Below are positions 8,074 to 17,359 of a stretch of 64,000 nucleotides of DNA, in pieces (position 1 is the stretch's first letter; each line of letters opens with the position of its first letter). Where the stretch lies: the NCBI GenBank assembly GCA_029262275.1, contig JAJCZS010000029.1, forward strand, positions 1-64,000. Direction: 5' to 3'. Made by a program: the position numbers and the translations under genes. This DNA is from Deltaproteobacteria bacterium. GTDB lineage: Bacteria; Desulfobacterota_D; UBA1144; Nemesobacterales; UBA2774. Below the pieces are notes generated by a model. That model was not told where the DNA came from and made no database searches. It saw only the letters and a program-made list of their open reading frames with translations.

Positions 8074-9531
8074 TTAATTCTTCCAAAACATTGGAGTAAA
8101 AATTACTAATATTGTAAAGAGCTCAAGTCTTCCCAAGAGCATTAATATGGAAAGCCATATTTTCGTAAAACCCGATAGGAACTGGTAGCTATGAGTTGGG
8201 CCCAATTCACTAAACCCAGGCCCCACATTTCCTATTGAAGTAGCGCATGCAGATAAAGCCCCCAAAAGAGAAATATCCTCCACAAACAATACAACTAGCA
8301 CAGATAAAGCGAAAATAAGAAGATAAAGAAGGATAAAACTTGTCACACTTGCGATAACTTCCTCTGTAACAGTTCTATTATCAATTTTTATAACTAATAC
8401 AGCACGTGGTTTAATGAGACGGTTTATCTCTCTCGTAAATATCTCCTTGATAAGAATTAAAATTCTCAAAACTTTAATAGAACCCGATGTAGAACCAGAA
8501 CAGGCTCCTATAAACATTAGAACGAATAATAAAAACACTGCAAATTCTGACCATAGATCAAAATCTGTCGAACTAAAGCCCGTAGTTGTAAGAATGGAGA
8601 TACCTTGAAAGGACGAATACCTAAGAGCATCTAAGAAATTTGGATATTCATTAAACCACAAGTAAATACTTAAAACAGAAACGACCAGAATCGCAATCAA
8701 TGTGTAGAATTTTAATTCAGAACTTTTAAACACCTTTAAAAATCTGCCAGATATGAAATGATAATGAACTAGAAAATTAATCCCCCCAAAAAACATAAAT
8801 AGTGTTATCAGTATTTCTATTAAAGAACTGTTATAACCTTCAATGCTGTTATTCTTTATAGAAAAACCACCTGTGGACAATGTACTGAATGAGGTAACTA
8901 TTGAGTCAAAAACTGGCATTTTGGATAGGTAAAGCAGCAAAACCAATAGGACCGATAAACCTATATACACAAACCATAATTTCTTAGCCGTCTCGGCAAT
9001 TTTAGGAGTTAGTTTTTCTGTAACTGGCCCAGGAGTCTCCGAGTTCATAAGATTTACTCCTCCACCTGAGAGTTTAGGGAAAATGGCTATTCCAAGAACA
9101 ATAATTCCCATACCTCCTAACCACTGAGTGAAACTTCTATAAAACAATATCCCATGCGGAAGGTTTTCAACATTTGAAATCACAGTCGCTCCAGTTGTTG
9201 TGTAGCCAGAGACTGATTCAAACAAAGCATCTATCGGACTTTCAAAAAGCGGCATGAAAAAATAGGGAATAGCTCCAAATAAGCAGGCAGCTATCCAACA
9301 AAGAAAGGCAATAAGAAATGCCTCCTTCCTATATATAACAGTTTTTTCTTCTACTTGTTTAAAAAGCCATTCAAGTAAATACCCTGAAATACTTGTAATA
9401 CCGGCAGTTAGCAAAAATATATATAAATCCCCATCTCTATAAATAAATGAGCAGATAGAGGGTATCAAGAGAAATAAACCAAAGAATTTAAGGAACGTAC
9501 CGACTACATGAAATGATAGTCTCAAATTCAT
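8074..9531 (-). CDS. trkH: Trk/Ktr-type potassium uptake protein TrkH
   Basis: An inner-membrane potassium channel subunit of about 485 residues made of four membrane-pore-membrane repeats. The pore loops show the glycine of the selectivity filter in each repeat: TTTGATVIS, STLSTGGFS, LTTTGFSS and SIGNVGPGF. I moved the start to the ATG at 9531 (protein MNLRLSFHVVG), which has GAGG at good spacing and matches the usual TrkH N-terminus. The upstream ATG at 9546 overlaps that ribosome-binding site. TrkH works with a cytosolic TrkA-type nucleotide-binding subunit, which is not in this window. Identification is secure. Confidence 0.93.
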   Translation of the reverse strand: MNLRLSFHVVGTFLKFFGLFLLIPSICSFIYRDGDLYIFLLTAGITSISGYLLEWLFKQVEEKTVIYRKEAFLIAFLCWIAACLFGAIPYFFMPLFESPIDALFESVSGYTTTGATVISNVENLPHGILFYRSFTQWLGGMGIIVLGIAIFPKLSGGGVNLMNSETPGPVTEKLTPKIAETAKKLWFVYIGLSVLLVLLLYLSKMPVFDSIVTSFSTLSTGGFSIKNNSIEGYNSSLIEILITLFMFFGGINFLVHYHFISGRFLKVFKSSELKFYTLIAILVVSVLSIYLWFNEYPNFLDALRYSSFQGISILTTTGFSSTDFDLWSEFAVFLLFVLMFIGACSGSTSGSIKVLRILILIKEIFTREINRLIKPRAVLVIKIDNRTVTEEVIASVTSFILLYLLIFALSVLVVLFVEDISLLGALSACATSIGNVGPGFSELGPTHSYQFLSGFTKIWLSILMLLGRLELFTILVIFTPMFWKN

Positions 9532-9681
9532 ATTTATGTACCTCATATTATTTGTTAATTAGAAGTGCAGATACTTTTCTTTTCAATAATGGAACATCAA
9601 ACCACTTTGACCACTACTATCTGGACGCTAGTGGAATATGTTCAATCAAAGAAATTGCTATTAAGGCTAAAAAGAAGTGGG

Positions 9682-10014
9682 TTAAGAAATTGGAGGAGAT
9701 CTAGAATGATTAAGATTGTGAATATAATCATTTAGAGAGTTGGTTATTGTTAAGAATAATTTCGAATCAGCATAGCTAAAAATATTAAAACAAAGTGGTG
9801 ATATGTCTATGTTCTTATCTTCAATATCCTCAATACAAAGCACCTGTATTTCTGAGTAGTTCTCGTGGCTGGTTCTTAGTGTGAAATAGTCTTCGGATGT
9901 ATGAGAAAAAGCTAGAACCGGAAAACATAGCTGTAGAATTATTATTAAAGAAACTGCGTGGCTGCATAAAGATAAGATTCTATGTTTGTTAATTTCTTTC
10001 ATGCTCTGCTTCAT
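9682..10014 (-). CDS. Hypothetical small secreted protein, 110 aa
   Basis: No family recognised. The N-terminus has a basic stretch followed by a hydrophobic segment (around HAVSLIIILQLCFPVLAFS) that could be a signal peptide, so the mature part of about 75 residues may be periplasmic. The mature region has two cysteines but no clear motif. No Shine-Dalgarno sequence is apparent. A second ATG four codons in is an equally good start. It lies alone between trkH and the divergent vWA-like gene. Real expression is uncertain. Confidence 0.4.
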   Translation of the reverse strand: MKQSMKEINKHRILSLCSHAVSLIIILQLCFPVLAFSHTSEDYFTLRTSHENYSEIQVLCIEDIEDKNIDISPLCFNIFSYADSKLFLTITNSLNDYIHNLNHSRSPPIS

Positions 10015-10127
10015 AAAACATCTTTGACATTCAAAACAAAGCTGAATTATAGATCAGTATAAACAAAATTCAACTAGCAGTTAAAAATAAAAAAAGTGCT
10101 CTATATTAAGCTACTTCAAGGTATTAT

Positions 10128-10157
10128 TTGACTTAGTTCATCTATTACAGATAAGAT
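10128..10157 (+). promoter_or_regulatory. Possible sigma70 promoter for the vWA-like gene
   Basis: TTGACT at 10128-10133 and TAAGAT at 10152-10157, spaced by 18 bases, lie 32 bases before the GTG start. The -35 box is a good match and the -10 box matches at four of six bases. Confidence 0.4.
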
Positions 10158-10189
10158 GGTACTGCATTAATAAATTTAAGGAGTTTGTT

Positions 10190-11455
10190 GTGAAAAATTA
10201 TATTTACTACTCATTTGTAATTGCATTAATTACCCTAGGATGTTTTTCAACTTATTCGCTTTCACAGGAGAGCACAAGCCCATCTATCTATATTATTCTA
10301 GACTCCTCTGGCTCGATGTGGGGTGAGCTTCCTGATAAATCTAGAAAGGTAGAGATTGCATCGGCCTCAGAGCTCTCAGAAGGACTTAAGAAAATAGAAA
10401 CAGAGGCCGCACCACCTGCCCCGGCTTCAAAAAAGAAGGAAATCAAGACCCATACGGCCCTGTTTATAAAAGGTGTTGATTCATTAGGAAACAGTATAAG
10501 AGTTGAAGGCACTATTTCTAGGGACGAAGAAGAACCGATCGGAGTTACCAGTAATGGAAGAAATGTAGTTAAACCCGGTCAATACAATATGGAAGTAGGA
10601 GTTATCACTCGAAATGGGAACTTATACAAGCCTGTTAAACAACCCATTACAGTTGCCGACTCGGGAGAGACCACAGTTGAAGTAGTTGTTGAGGTCCCGC
10701 CCTCAGTAAGAGCCAAGTTCTTAGATGGGGAAAAAGAACAAAACGGGTCCTTGGTTTACGCATACCAAGAGGGTATAAAGAAAGAGCTGTTTAGGTTTAG
10801 ACCCCAAGGTCAAGTTTATATAGACGAAGGAACTTATGAATTTAGGAGCAAACCAAACGCAGAAAATGAGCTTTCAGTAACTGAAACATTTGAAGCAGGG
10901 GATAGTAAAGAAATAGTTTTCAATATGACCCACACTGTTTTAGTAAATGCTAAGATGGTTTCCTCAAGAACAGGAGAGCAATACCGTAAGAATTATGAGC
11001 TTTGGAAAGATGGCAAGAAAGAATATATGATTCATATAAGCAATGGTGGACGCGTGCTTCCAGGGACATATGACTTGGTTCTTCCTGAAAGGCTTTTTTG
11101 GTACACAGTTGAAGGGGTTGTTATTACAGATGAAGATAAGCAGGAAATTAAAGCTACTGTGCCCACAGGGTATGTAACATTTATATATGAAAAAGAAGAC
11201 GGAACAAGAGATAAGTATGATAGAGTATTCGTAACCACAGTCTCTGTTGATGGTGGGACAGTCCCCAAGTACGCAAAAGGAATCTATAAAAACGGCGGCG
11301 AAAAGATTCCTCTACTTCCCGGAAAATATTCAGTTTCTGGCTGGCAGCACAAAGCAAGCAAGGAAGAGGGCACATATGAAGAAGTTGAATTCGAAGTTAA
11401 AGAAGGAGATGATAAAAAAGTTGTCTTAAGACTCAATACAAAAGAGAACAATTAA
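10190..11455 (+). CDS. Secreted protein with a vWA domain lacking its core
   Basis: A 421-residue exported protein with a GTG start, AAGGAG upstream and a signal peptide to about residue 26. It opens as a von Willebrand A domain: the first beta strand and MIDAS motif ILDSSGSMWGE (residues 36-46), then KVEIA. The normal core of about 150 residues, with the MIDAS threonine and second aspartate, is missing. The frame continues directly with SASELSEGLKKIE and a proline/alanine linker, which is how such proteins normally look at the end of the vWA domain. The remaining 340 residues are beta-rich repeats of carboxypeptidase-regulatory or Ig-like style. A metal-binding function is therefore unlikely. 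The next secreted gene follows after 29 bases and probably shares the transcript. The missing core may be a real deletion or an assembly collapse. Confidence 0.75.
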   Translation: MKNYIYYSFVIALITLGCFSTYSLSQESTSPSIYIILDSSGSMWGELPDKSRKVEIASASELSEGLKKIETEAAPPAPASKKKEIKTHTALFIKGVDSLGNSIRVEGTISRDEEEPIGVTSNGRNVVKPGQYNMEVGVITRNGNLYKPVKQPITVADSGETTVEVVVEVPPSVRAKFLDGEKEQNGSLVYAYQEGIKKELFRFRPQGQVYIDEGTYEFRSKPNAENELSVTETFEAGDSKEIVFNMTHTVLVNAKMVSSRTGEQYRKNYELWKDGKKEYMIHISNGGRVLPGTYDLVLPERLFWYTVEGVVITDEDKQEIKATVPTGYVTFIYEKEDGTRDKYDRVFVTTVSVDGGTVPKYAKGIYKNGGEKIPLLPGKYSVSGWQHKASKEEGTYEEVEFEVKEGDDKKVVLRLNTKENN

Positions 11456-11484
11456 CCTAAACAAAAATCTTCAGGAGGTATAGA

Positions 11485-12153
11485 ATGAAAGTAAAAACAA
11501 TCTCAAGAAACATAAAATATGTAATAGCAATTTTTGTTTTCTCAGCCCTAAGTATTTCATTTGCTACAAATGCTAATGCAGAACAAAAATATAGTACGCT
11601 AAAGGAATATTCGGTCACCTATGAACTAAAAGGAAACTCATCAGGTACCAAACAACACGCATCTCAAGACTGGGGTAGAAAACAATGCTGGATTGAAGTG
11701 TCAGATATGAACATTATGGGAAACTCTGTAAAGAAAAATGAAAAGGTCATTTCCGAAATCAAAGATGGAGAGCAGTGGATAACAACAATTAACCTTGATG
11801 ACAATACAGGAACTACAATGAAAAACCCTATGTTCCCAGGCATAGCGGAAGGGGCCAAAAACAAAAACCCTAAAGAATTCAGTGAACAGTTCATGAAACA
11901 AATGGGTGGACAGGTCAAAGGTCAGAAAACCGTAAATGGAGAAAAATGTACAGAATGGACACTTATGGGTGGTGCTTTTACTTGCGTAACAGAAGATTTG
12001 ATAGCTGTTGAATCAGGAGCAAACATGGCAGGTATTGAAATATTGGAAGTTGCTACAGAAGTTAAAAGGAATAACCCCGGACCAAAAGCTATTTGTGATA
12101 TTGGTGGTGCTAAAATCAAAGAAATAGATATGAATCAAATGATGGGTCAGTAA
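11485..12153 (+). CDS. Secreted protein of unknown function, 222 aa
   Basis: I do not recognise a characterised family; the general pattern recalls DUF4412-like periplasmic proteins. A clear signal peptide ends at about residue 32 (TNANA before EQKYST). The mature part contains three cysteines (QCWIE, EKCTEW, FTCVT) plus one near AICDIG, which could form disulfides, and a methionine-rich tail ending MNQMMGQ. AGGAGG precedes the ATG. It follows the vWA-like gene by 29 bases, so both probably act in the envelope. A bidirectional terminator lies after the stop. Confidence 0.7.
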   Translation: MKVKTISRNIKYVIAIFVFSALSISFATNANAEQKYSTLKEYSVTYELKGNSSGTKQHASQDWGRKQCWIEVSDMNIMGNSVKKNEKVISEIKDGEQWITTINLDDNTGTTMKNPMFPGIAEGAKNKNPKEFSEQFMKQMGGQVKGQKTVNGEKCTEWTLMGGAFTCVTEDLIAVESGANMAGIEILEVATEVKRNNPGPKAICDIGGAKIKEIDMNQMMGQ

Positions 12154-12160
12154 CACAATT

Positions 12161-12196
12161 AAAATAAAAAAGGCTGACCTTAATAGGTCAGCCTTT
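12161..12196. terminator. Bidirectional terminator between convergent secreted-protein genes
   Basis: A perfect 12-base inverted repeat (12169-12180 and 12185-12196) with a four-base loop lies between the convergent stops. The A-rich left flank gives a T-tail on the minus strand, so it most clearly terminates the yceI-like gene. It can also stop plus-strand transcription. Confidence 0.8.
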
Positions 12197-12208
12197 AACT
12201 AATATTTA

Positions 12209-12823
12209 CTATTTCTTACGAATACCTTCTACTTCTAAAGTAATCTTAATTTCATCTCCTACAACTAAACCACCAGCTTCTAGAACTTTGTTCCAAGTCA
12301 TACCATAGTCTTTTCTACTAATTTTTGTATCTGCAATAAATGCTGTGCGCTCTTTGCCCCATGGGTCACTTGCAACATGTCCTTCGAAGGTAGCATCAAG
12401 AGTGACTTCCTTTGTAACCCCATGAATTGTAAGGTCGCCCACTATCTGAAACTCGTTTCCTTTACCTTTTTTAATCGACTTACTTTTAAAAGTAATATTA
12501 GGGTATTTTTCTACATCTAAAAAATCATTAGACCTTAAATGATCGTCTCTATCTGTCTCGTTTGTATTAATACTTGCTGCCTTAATTACTGTCTCTACAC
12601 TTGAGTTAGAAATATCTTCTGAATCTAATTTATATGTCCCTTCAAAAGTATCAAAACGTCCTGTCACAGTGCTTATGGCTAAATGCTTTACTTTAAAAAT
12701 GACTTGGCTGTGGCCAGCATCAATAACATACTCAGCAACTTCAGCCTGAGACTGACTAAAACCTGCAAAAAACAATGTGAATGCTAATAGCACTAAAGCA
12801 ATATAATTTCTTAGAACCTTCAT
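12209..12823 (-). CDS. YceI family periplasmic protein
   Basis: A 204-residue exported protein with a signal peptide ending near SQSQA-EV (about residue 28). The mature domain is a lipocalin-like beta barrel of the YceI family: YVIDAGHSQVIFKVKHL, VTGRF, then DRDDHLRSNDFLDVEKYPNI and GDLTIHGVTKEV. Family members bind isoprenoid lipids such as long-chain quinones and are found in the periplasm. AGGAGG stands upstream of the ATG. It is transcribed toward the two secreted-protein genes and separated from them by the terminator. Family assignment is secure; the ligand is inferred from homologues. Confidence 0.93.
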   Translation of the reverse strand: MKVLRNYIALVLLAFTLFFAGFSQSQAEVAEYVIDAGHSQVIFKVKHLAISTVTGRFDTFEGTYKLDSEDISNSSVETVIKAASINTNETDRDDHLRSNDFLDVEKYPNITFKSKSIKKGKGNEFQIVGDLTIHGVTKEVTLDATFEGHVASDPWGKERTAFIADTKISRKDYGMTWNKVLEAGGLVVGDEIKITLEVEGIRKK

Positions 12824-12970
12824 TGGTAAAACCTCCTGTGAGTATTTGAATTTTATATGTTATTTTGATGATCAACCCATATATTTGATTCAAAAATACC
12901 ACATAATTTTCCCTTTCCATAAATATTTTGATATCCTTTAAATAATACATAGACGACTAAAGGAGTTTAT

Positions 12971-13459
12971 ATGGCAAACTTGACTATAAGGCAAGCAAGG
13001 ACAAATGATGCTCAGAGCATGGCCGAAATCCTTAGGGAAATTGGGTGGTCCGAAAGAAGAAACAGCATGCCCCTTGAAGAAGTCTCAAGTCCTATTGAAG
13101 AGCTTATCGAACATTGTAATAAAGATCCAAAGGGGCATACAATGATTGTAGCTGTTGATGAGGATGAAGAAGTTATAGGTTTTACTACAGTTCACTGGGT
13201 ACCGTTTGTAATGCTTGGGAGCTGGGAAGGATATGTTTCAGATGTTTTCGTAAGCCCAAGTGCAAGTGGTAAAGGAGCGGGCAGTGCCTTGATCAAATAT
13301 GTAATGGCTGAAGGAGAGAGACGAGGTTGTATGAGGTTGATGCTGACTAATGGGAAAGAAAAACCCTCCTACGAAATGGGATTTTATAAAAAGATGGGTT
13401 GGACAGAAAGACCTAAAGTTGCTAATTTCGTATATTACTACAGTGAACCCTGGTCATAA
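12971..13459 (+). CDS. GNAT-family N-acetyltransferase
   Basis: A 162-residue acetyl-CoA-dependent acetyltransferase. The N-terminal beta strand and helix (LTIRQARTNDAQSMAEILREI), the central strand (TMIVAVDEDEEVIGFTTV) and the cofactor loop DVFVSPSASGKGAGSALIKY are the typical GNAT blocks. The C-terminal GFYKKMGW is also usual. The acceptor substrate cannot be predicted. AAAGGAG precedes the ATG. SixA and RraA homologues follow closely on the same strand, so the three may be co-transcribed. Confidence 0.88.
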   Translation: MANLTIRQARTNDAQSMAEILREIGWSERRNSMPLEEVSSPIEELIEHCNKDPKGHTMIVAVDEDEEVIGFTTVHWVPFVMLGSWEGYVSDVFVSPSASGKGAGSALIKYVMAEGERRGCMRLMLTNGKEKPSYEMGFYKKMGWTERPKVANFVYYYSEPWS

Positions 13460-13502
13460 TTGTCCTTTGCGATAGTTACCCAGATATGTAAGATATAGAA
13501 CA

Positions 13503-14006
13503 ATGGCAGAGGAAAAAACTTTAATCTTAGTAAGACATGCTAAATCGAGCTGGAAAGACAACAGTCTAAACGACATACAAAGACCGCTTAACAAACGTGG
13601 CAATAAAGACGCTCCCAAAATGGGTAAGCATCTGTCCAATCTAAACATTAAACCTGAAGCCATATTCTCAAGCCCTGGCCTAAGAGCTCTTACAACAGCA
13701 AGATTGATCTCAGTCAGAATAGGTATAAAACCCTCAGACATTATAGTCAAAGATAATCTTTATAGCTTTAACCATTCAGATTTGTTAAGTGCCATTAATT
13801 CTATCAAAAATAGGTACAAGAAGGTAATGATTGTAGGGCATAACCCAGCAATAACTGACACAGTAAACTATCTATCAGGCTCCCATATAGATAACGTTCC
13901 CACATGTGGAGTGGCTATCTTAAAGTGTAAAGTGGATTCATGGAAGAAAATAGATAGAAACAAGGCTAGCCTTGTAAGTTTTGATTATCCAAAGAAATTG
14001 TGGTAG
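13503..14006 (+). CDS. sixA: SixA-like phosphohistidine phosphatase
   Basis: A 167-residue member of the histidine phosphatase (phosphoglycerate mutase-like) superfamily. The catalytic histidine sits in LVRHAKSSWKD near residue 11, and the second histidine in IVGHNPAITD. The SixA-type length and the RPLNKRG and SSPGLRALTTA blocks support the subfamily. SixA removes phosphate from phosphohistidine in phosphorelay or PTS-Ntr proteins in E. coli; the target here is unknown. It is nine bases from the rraA-like gene. No histidine kinase or PTS protein lies nearby. Confidence 0.87.
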   Translation: MAEEKTLILVRHAKSSWKDNSLNDIQRPLNKRGNKDAPKMGKHLSNLNIKPEAIFSSPGLRALTTARLISVRIGIKPSDIIVKDNLYSFNHSDLLSAINSIKNRYKKVMIVGHNPAITDTVNYLSGSHIDNVPTCGVAILKCKVDSWKKIDRNKASLVSFDYPKKLW

Positions 14007-14015
14007 AAAATTCCC

Positions 14016-14504
14016 ATGAAAATCTCTACACCTGATTTATGCGATGAGTATCCAGACTCAGTTAGAATTTTAGAGCCTATTTTTAGAAACTACGGTGGCA
14101 AAACCTCATTTGGAGGAGAAATTGTCACTATCAAATGCTTTGAAGACAATTCCCGAGTTAAAGAAAGTGCCGCCACACCTGGTAAAGGTAAAGTTATGGT
14201 AATTGATGGGGGAGGGTCTCTAAAAAAAGCCCTTTTAGGGGATCTAATTGCAGAGACTGCTCTTAATAATGGCTGGGAAGGGTTTATTATTTACGGTTGC
14301 ATAAGAGACGCTGAGCAAATAGGGAGTATGCAAATCGGTGTTAAGGCTCTAAACACAATTCCACTTAAGACCCAGAGAAAAGGGGTAGGGGATCTTAACA
14401 TACCAATTACTATTGGAGGAGTCACAATTACCCCAGGTGAGCATATTTATGCTGACACAACAGGGATTATTGTATCAAGTGAGCCTCTAATTAAATCAGA
14501 TTAA
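14016..14504 (+). CDS. rraA: RraA family protein
   Basis: A 162-residue protein of the RraA/HMG-aldolase family, which shares one trimeric fold. It shows [15 protein letters not shown], the [15 protein letters not shown] stretch and [10 protein letters not shown]. Family members either inhibit RNase E or act as divalent-metal aldolases on 4-hydroxy-4-methyl-2-oxoglutarate. The G-D and R-D pair needed for the aldolase-type metal site is present, so the catalytic possibility stays open. Length and the N-terminal block favour the RraA branch. It sits nine bases after sixA and three bases from the convergent hemolysin III gene. Confidence 0.88.
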   Translation: MKISTPDLCDEYPDSVRILEPIFRNYGGKTSFGGEIVTIKCFEDNSRVKESAATPGKGKVMVIDGGGSLKKALLGDLIAETALNNGWEGFIIYGCIRDAEQIGSMQIGVKALNTIPLKTQRKGVGDLNIPITIGGVTITPGEHIYADTTGIIVSSEPLIKSD

Positions 14505-14507
14505 TTA

Positions 14508-15161
14508 TCAGAATTTAGCAATGTAGGAATACATGAGCCAAAAGTGCATAGCGCTTCCAATCATTATAAACACATGAAAAACTTCATGAAAACCAAAAAA
14601 CCCGGGCCAGGGATCTGGACGTCCGGTTGCGTAAATGATGGCTCCAAGAGTATAAAAACCCCCTCCGATAAAAAGCCATAATGAGCCGGCAGTTCCTAGT
14701 GCATTTATAATCGGAAGCAAATAAATTAGAGCAATCCAACCTGCTACTACATAGATTACAGAGGAAAACCATCTCGGGGCGTGTATCCAGAAGACCTTTA
14801 TAAGTACTCCTATAATCGCAAGGGCCCAAATAATAGCCAGTAGGCTCCAGCCCATAAATCCTTTTAGTGCAATTAAACAAATTGGAGTATAAGTAGAAGC
14901 TATAAAGACAAAAATCATCATATGGTCGATCTTTTTAAGCCTCTTTATACCTTCTTCTGACAAGAATAGTGTGTGATATATGGTGCTTGCAGCATATACC
15001 ATCATCATGCCCACGCCGAATATCGAAAACGTAATAATATGGAGTGGTTTAATCACTGGAAAGATAGATATATAAAGTAGAACAAAAAGCCCGATGAAAG
15101 CCCCAACAAGAGCTATGAAATGGGTCAATGCGCTCATTGGCTCTCTAGCCAAACTCATCAA
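14508..15161 (-). CDS. Hemolysin III family membrane protein
   Basis: A 217-residue integral membrane protein with seven predicted helices, of the HlyIII/YqfA (PAQR-related) family. It has the N-terminal REPMSALTHFIALVGA, STIYHTL after the second helix, and the C-terminal FFGFHEVFHVFIMIGSAMHFW. The conserved histidines may bind zinc, as in PAQR proteins. The name comes from a Bacillus cereus protein; true haemolysis is not implied. No clear Shine-Dalgarno sequence is seen. The divergent radical SAM gene lies 245 bases away. That gap contains no gene or clear motif. Confidence 0.9.
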   Translation of the reverse strand: MMSLAREPMSALTHFIALVGAFIGLFVLLYISIFPVIKPLHIITFSIFGVGMMMVYAASTIYHTLFLSEEGIKRLKKIDHMMIFVFIASTYTPICLIALKGFMGWSLLAIIWALAIIGVLIKVFWIHAPRWFSSVIYVVAGWIALIYLLPIINALGTAGSLWLFIGGGFYTLGAIIYATGRPDPWPGFFGFHEVFHVFIMIGSAMHFWLMYSYIAKF

Positions 15162-15406
15162 ATAATTTGAATATCTTATAATATATCCGCCACTTATTTT
15201 TTTAGAGGGTACTTAAATATGGGACTTATTATACCAACTTTATAGGGAATAGCCGAAAAAATATTTTATATTAAAAACTATCTCTATCCGTCTTGTATAT
15301 AACTAATAAATACAAAACTGAGTTAGATAAAGTGTATTGATTAAAAGGATAAAATAATCTAGAATCGTAACTATAGGGACTTACGCACTGATATACTGGA
15401 GTGAAA

Positions 15407-17281
15407 ATGAAATTACTACTTATTAATCCAAGATTTCCAGAAAGTTTTTGGAGTTTTAAATGGGCTGTAGACAACATAATGCCTAGTGAGATTCGAACCA
15501 TAAATCCTCCGCTCGGATTGGCAACTTTAGCAGCCCTCACACCCCCGGATTGGGAAATCGAGATCATTGATGAAAATATTGAAACCATCCCTTTAAAACC
15601 AGATGCAGATATTATCGGTATTTGCGGAATGGGAGTTCAATTTAAACGACAAACCGAGCTTCTTAATTTTTATAGAAACCAAGGACATTTCGTAGTAGCA
15701 GGAGGCAGCTACGCATCTCTTTGCCCTGAATACTATGAAACCATAGCAGACACAGTAATTGCGGGTGAGGCTGAATATATTTGGAAAGAGTTCTGTAAGG
15801 ACTTTGAGTCAGGCAACCATAGAGCGCTTTATCAAGCAAAAGAAGAAGTATCGCTTGAAGACTCTCCAACACCACGTTTCGATTTATTGGACATCGACAA
15901 ATATCAAGCCGTCAGCCTTCAGTATTCTAGAGGCTGTCCATACAGATGTGAATTCTGCGATATTATTGTGATGTTTGGACGCAAGCCAAGAATAAAATCT
16001 GTGGAGCAGGTTGGAAGAGAACTTGATGAACTAAGAAAGCTAAATGTAACAAACGTATTCTTTGTTGATGACAATCTTATAGGAAACAAACCTCAGGCTA
16101 AAAAACTTATGTCCTACTTAAGAGACTATCAAAAGGAGCATGATTACGAATTTCTTTTTGGCACTGAGGCCTCATTAAACTTAGCCCAGGATGATGAACT
16201 CTTACAACTATTTACTGAGGCTAATTTTGGATGGGTATTCATAGGAATAGAATCCCCTGATGAAGAGAGTTTAAAAGAAACTCTTAAGTTCCAGAACACC
16301 CGCTCCGACATTCTATCATCTATTCATCATGTTTACTCCTATGGCATAGAAGTTCTTGCTGGATTCATTATAGGGTTTGACAACGACACTCTCAAAACTT
16401 TTGATCTCCAGTACAATTTTATACAAAACTCCGGTATTCAGGCTTCAATGATTGGCCTTCTAACAGCAGTGCCCAAAACACCACTCTATGAAAGATTAGA
16501 AAAAGATGGGCGTTTGATAAAAGAAGCCAGTGGAACAGATAACACAAAACTAGGAACCAACCTGATACCCAAACAAATGTCATATGATGACATGGTGGAA
16601 GGCTACCGCGATCTCTACTATAAACTACTAGATGATGAAAGAATCGCTGAGAGAATCAATAACAAAACGAAGCATCTTAAAAATCCAATTTTTAAAAGCA
16701 CCTATGGTTTTCAAGATCAATTAAACGCATTTGCTAAGTTTATGAAAAGCGGCATTTTAAAAGGCGGACCCAGCAGGGTATACCATTTTCTTAGAACCTT
16801 GCCCTTAAGTAATCCAAAGCAAATCCCTCTAGTAATACAGGACTGGACAGTGGGAATTTCGATGAAAGACTATGTAGAACGTCATTTCATAAGGGAATTT
16901 GATCAGAATAATGTACTTGCTGAAACATATTCTGAATCTATAGAGAAATCATTTGAGCCTTACATGCAAAAGGGGACACTTGAAGTATCTCTTAGCCGGG
17001 TTAAAAACACTGCTGCCAATCTATCCATTTCTATAAAAGGCATATTAGACCAGGATTTCTTTGAAAATGTTGCGCCACATCTGGAGAATATTCTGAAAAA
17101 CACATCTTCATCTGTAACGTTAAATATAGAACACTTTCAGGAAGCACAACGACAGCATATGAATAGGCTATTTAATAGACTCTCACGTTATGGCGACAGG
17201 GTTTATATTGCGGTTCATGAAAAATGGCGTGACAAAGTAAACATAGATTCTTCGGTCTTTAATCTAGTTCTAGAGAGTTAA
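15407..17281 (+). CDS. B12-binding-type radical SAM protein (DUF4070 class)
   Basis: A 624-residue radical SAM enzyme. Residues 1-140 form a B12-binding-like Rossmann region (KLLLINPRFPESFWSFKW and VVAGGSYASLCPEYY), although no DxHxxG motif is present. The iron-sulfur triad is C177, C181 and C184 in SRGCPYRCEFC. The arrangement recalls the hopanoid C-2 methylase and other DUF4070 proteins, but those are often shorter; about the last 150 residues here look like an extension. I prefer the ATG at 15407 with GGAG over the GTG two codons earlier. The chemistry may be a methyl transfer; the substrate is unknown. The gene stands alone between hlyIII and the muramidase. Confidence 0.85.
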   Translation: MKLLLINPRFPESFWSFKWAVDNIMPSEIRTINPPLGLATLAALTPPDWEIEIIDENIETIPLKPDADIIGICGMGVQFKRQTELLNFYRNQGHFVVAGGSYASLCPEYYETIADTVIAGEAEYIWKEFCKDFESGNHRALYQAKEEVSLEDSPTPRFDLLDIDKYQAVSLQYSRGCPYRCEFCDIIVMFGRKPRIKSVEQVGRELDELRKLNVTNVFFVDDNLIGNKPQAKKLMSYLRDYQKEHDYEFLFGTEASLNLAQDDELLQLFTEANFGWVFIGIESPDEESLKETLKFQNTRSDILSSIHHVYSYGIEVLAGFIIGFDNDTLKTFDLQYNFIQNSGIQASMIGLLTAVPKTPLYERLEKDGRLIKEASGTDNTKLGTNLIPKQMSYDDMVEGYRDLYYKLLDDERIAERINNKTKHLKNPIFKSTYGFQDQLNAFAKFMKSGILKGGPSRVYHFLRTLPLSNPKQIPLVIQDWTVGISMKDYVERHFIREFDQNNVLAETYSESIEKSFEPYMQKGTLEVSLSRVKNTAANLSISIKGILDQDFFENVAPHLENILKNTSSSVTLNIEHFQEAQRQHMNRLFNRLSRYGDRVYIAVHEKWRDKVNIDSSVFNLVLES

Positions 17282-17359
17282 GCATTTAAACCAATTGTGG
17301 ATTCACTACCGGATGGCGGAGTAGAATTTACTAAAAAGATAATATTGCGGGAATAGACA

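Noticed and set aside
9513-9704. A 63-codon plus-strand frame
   Set aside because: It overlaps the trkH start and has no ribosome-binding site; kept only as a possible remnant in the findings.
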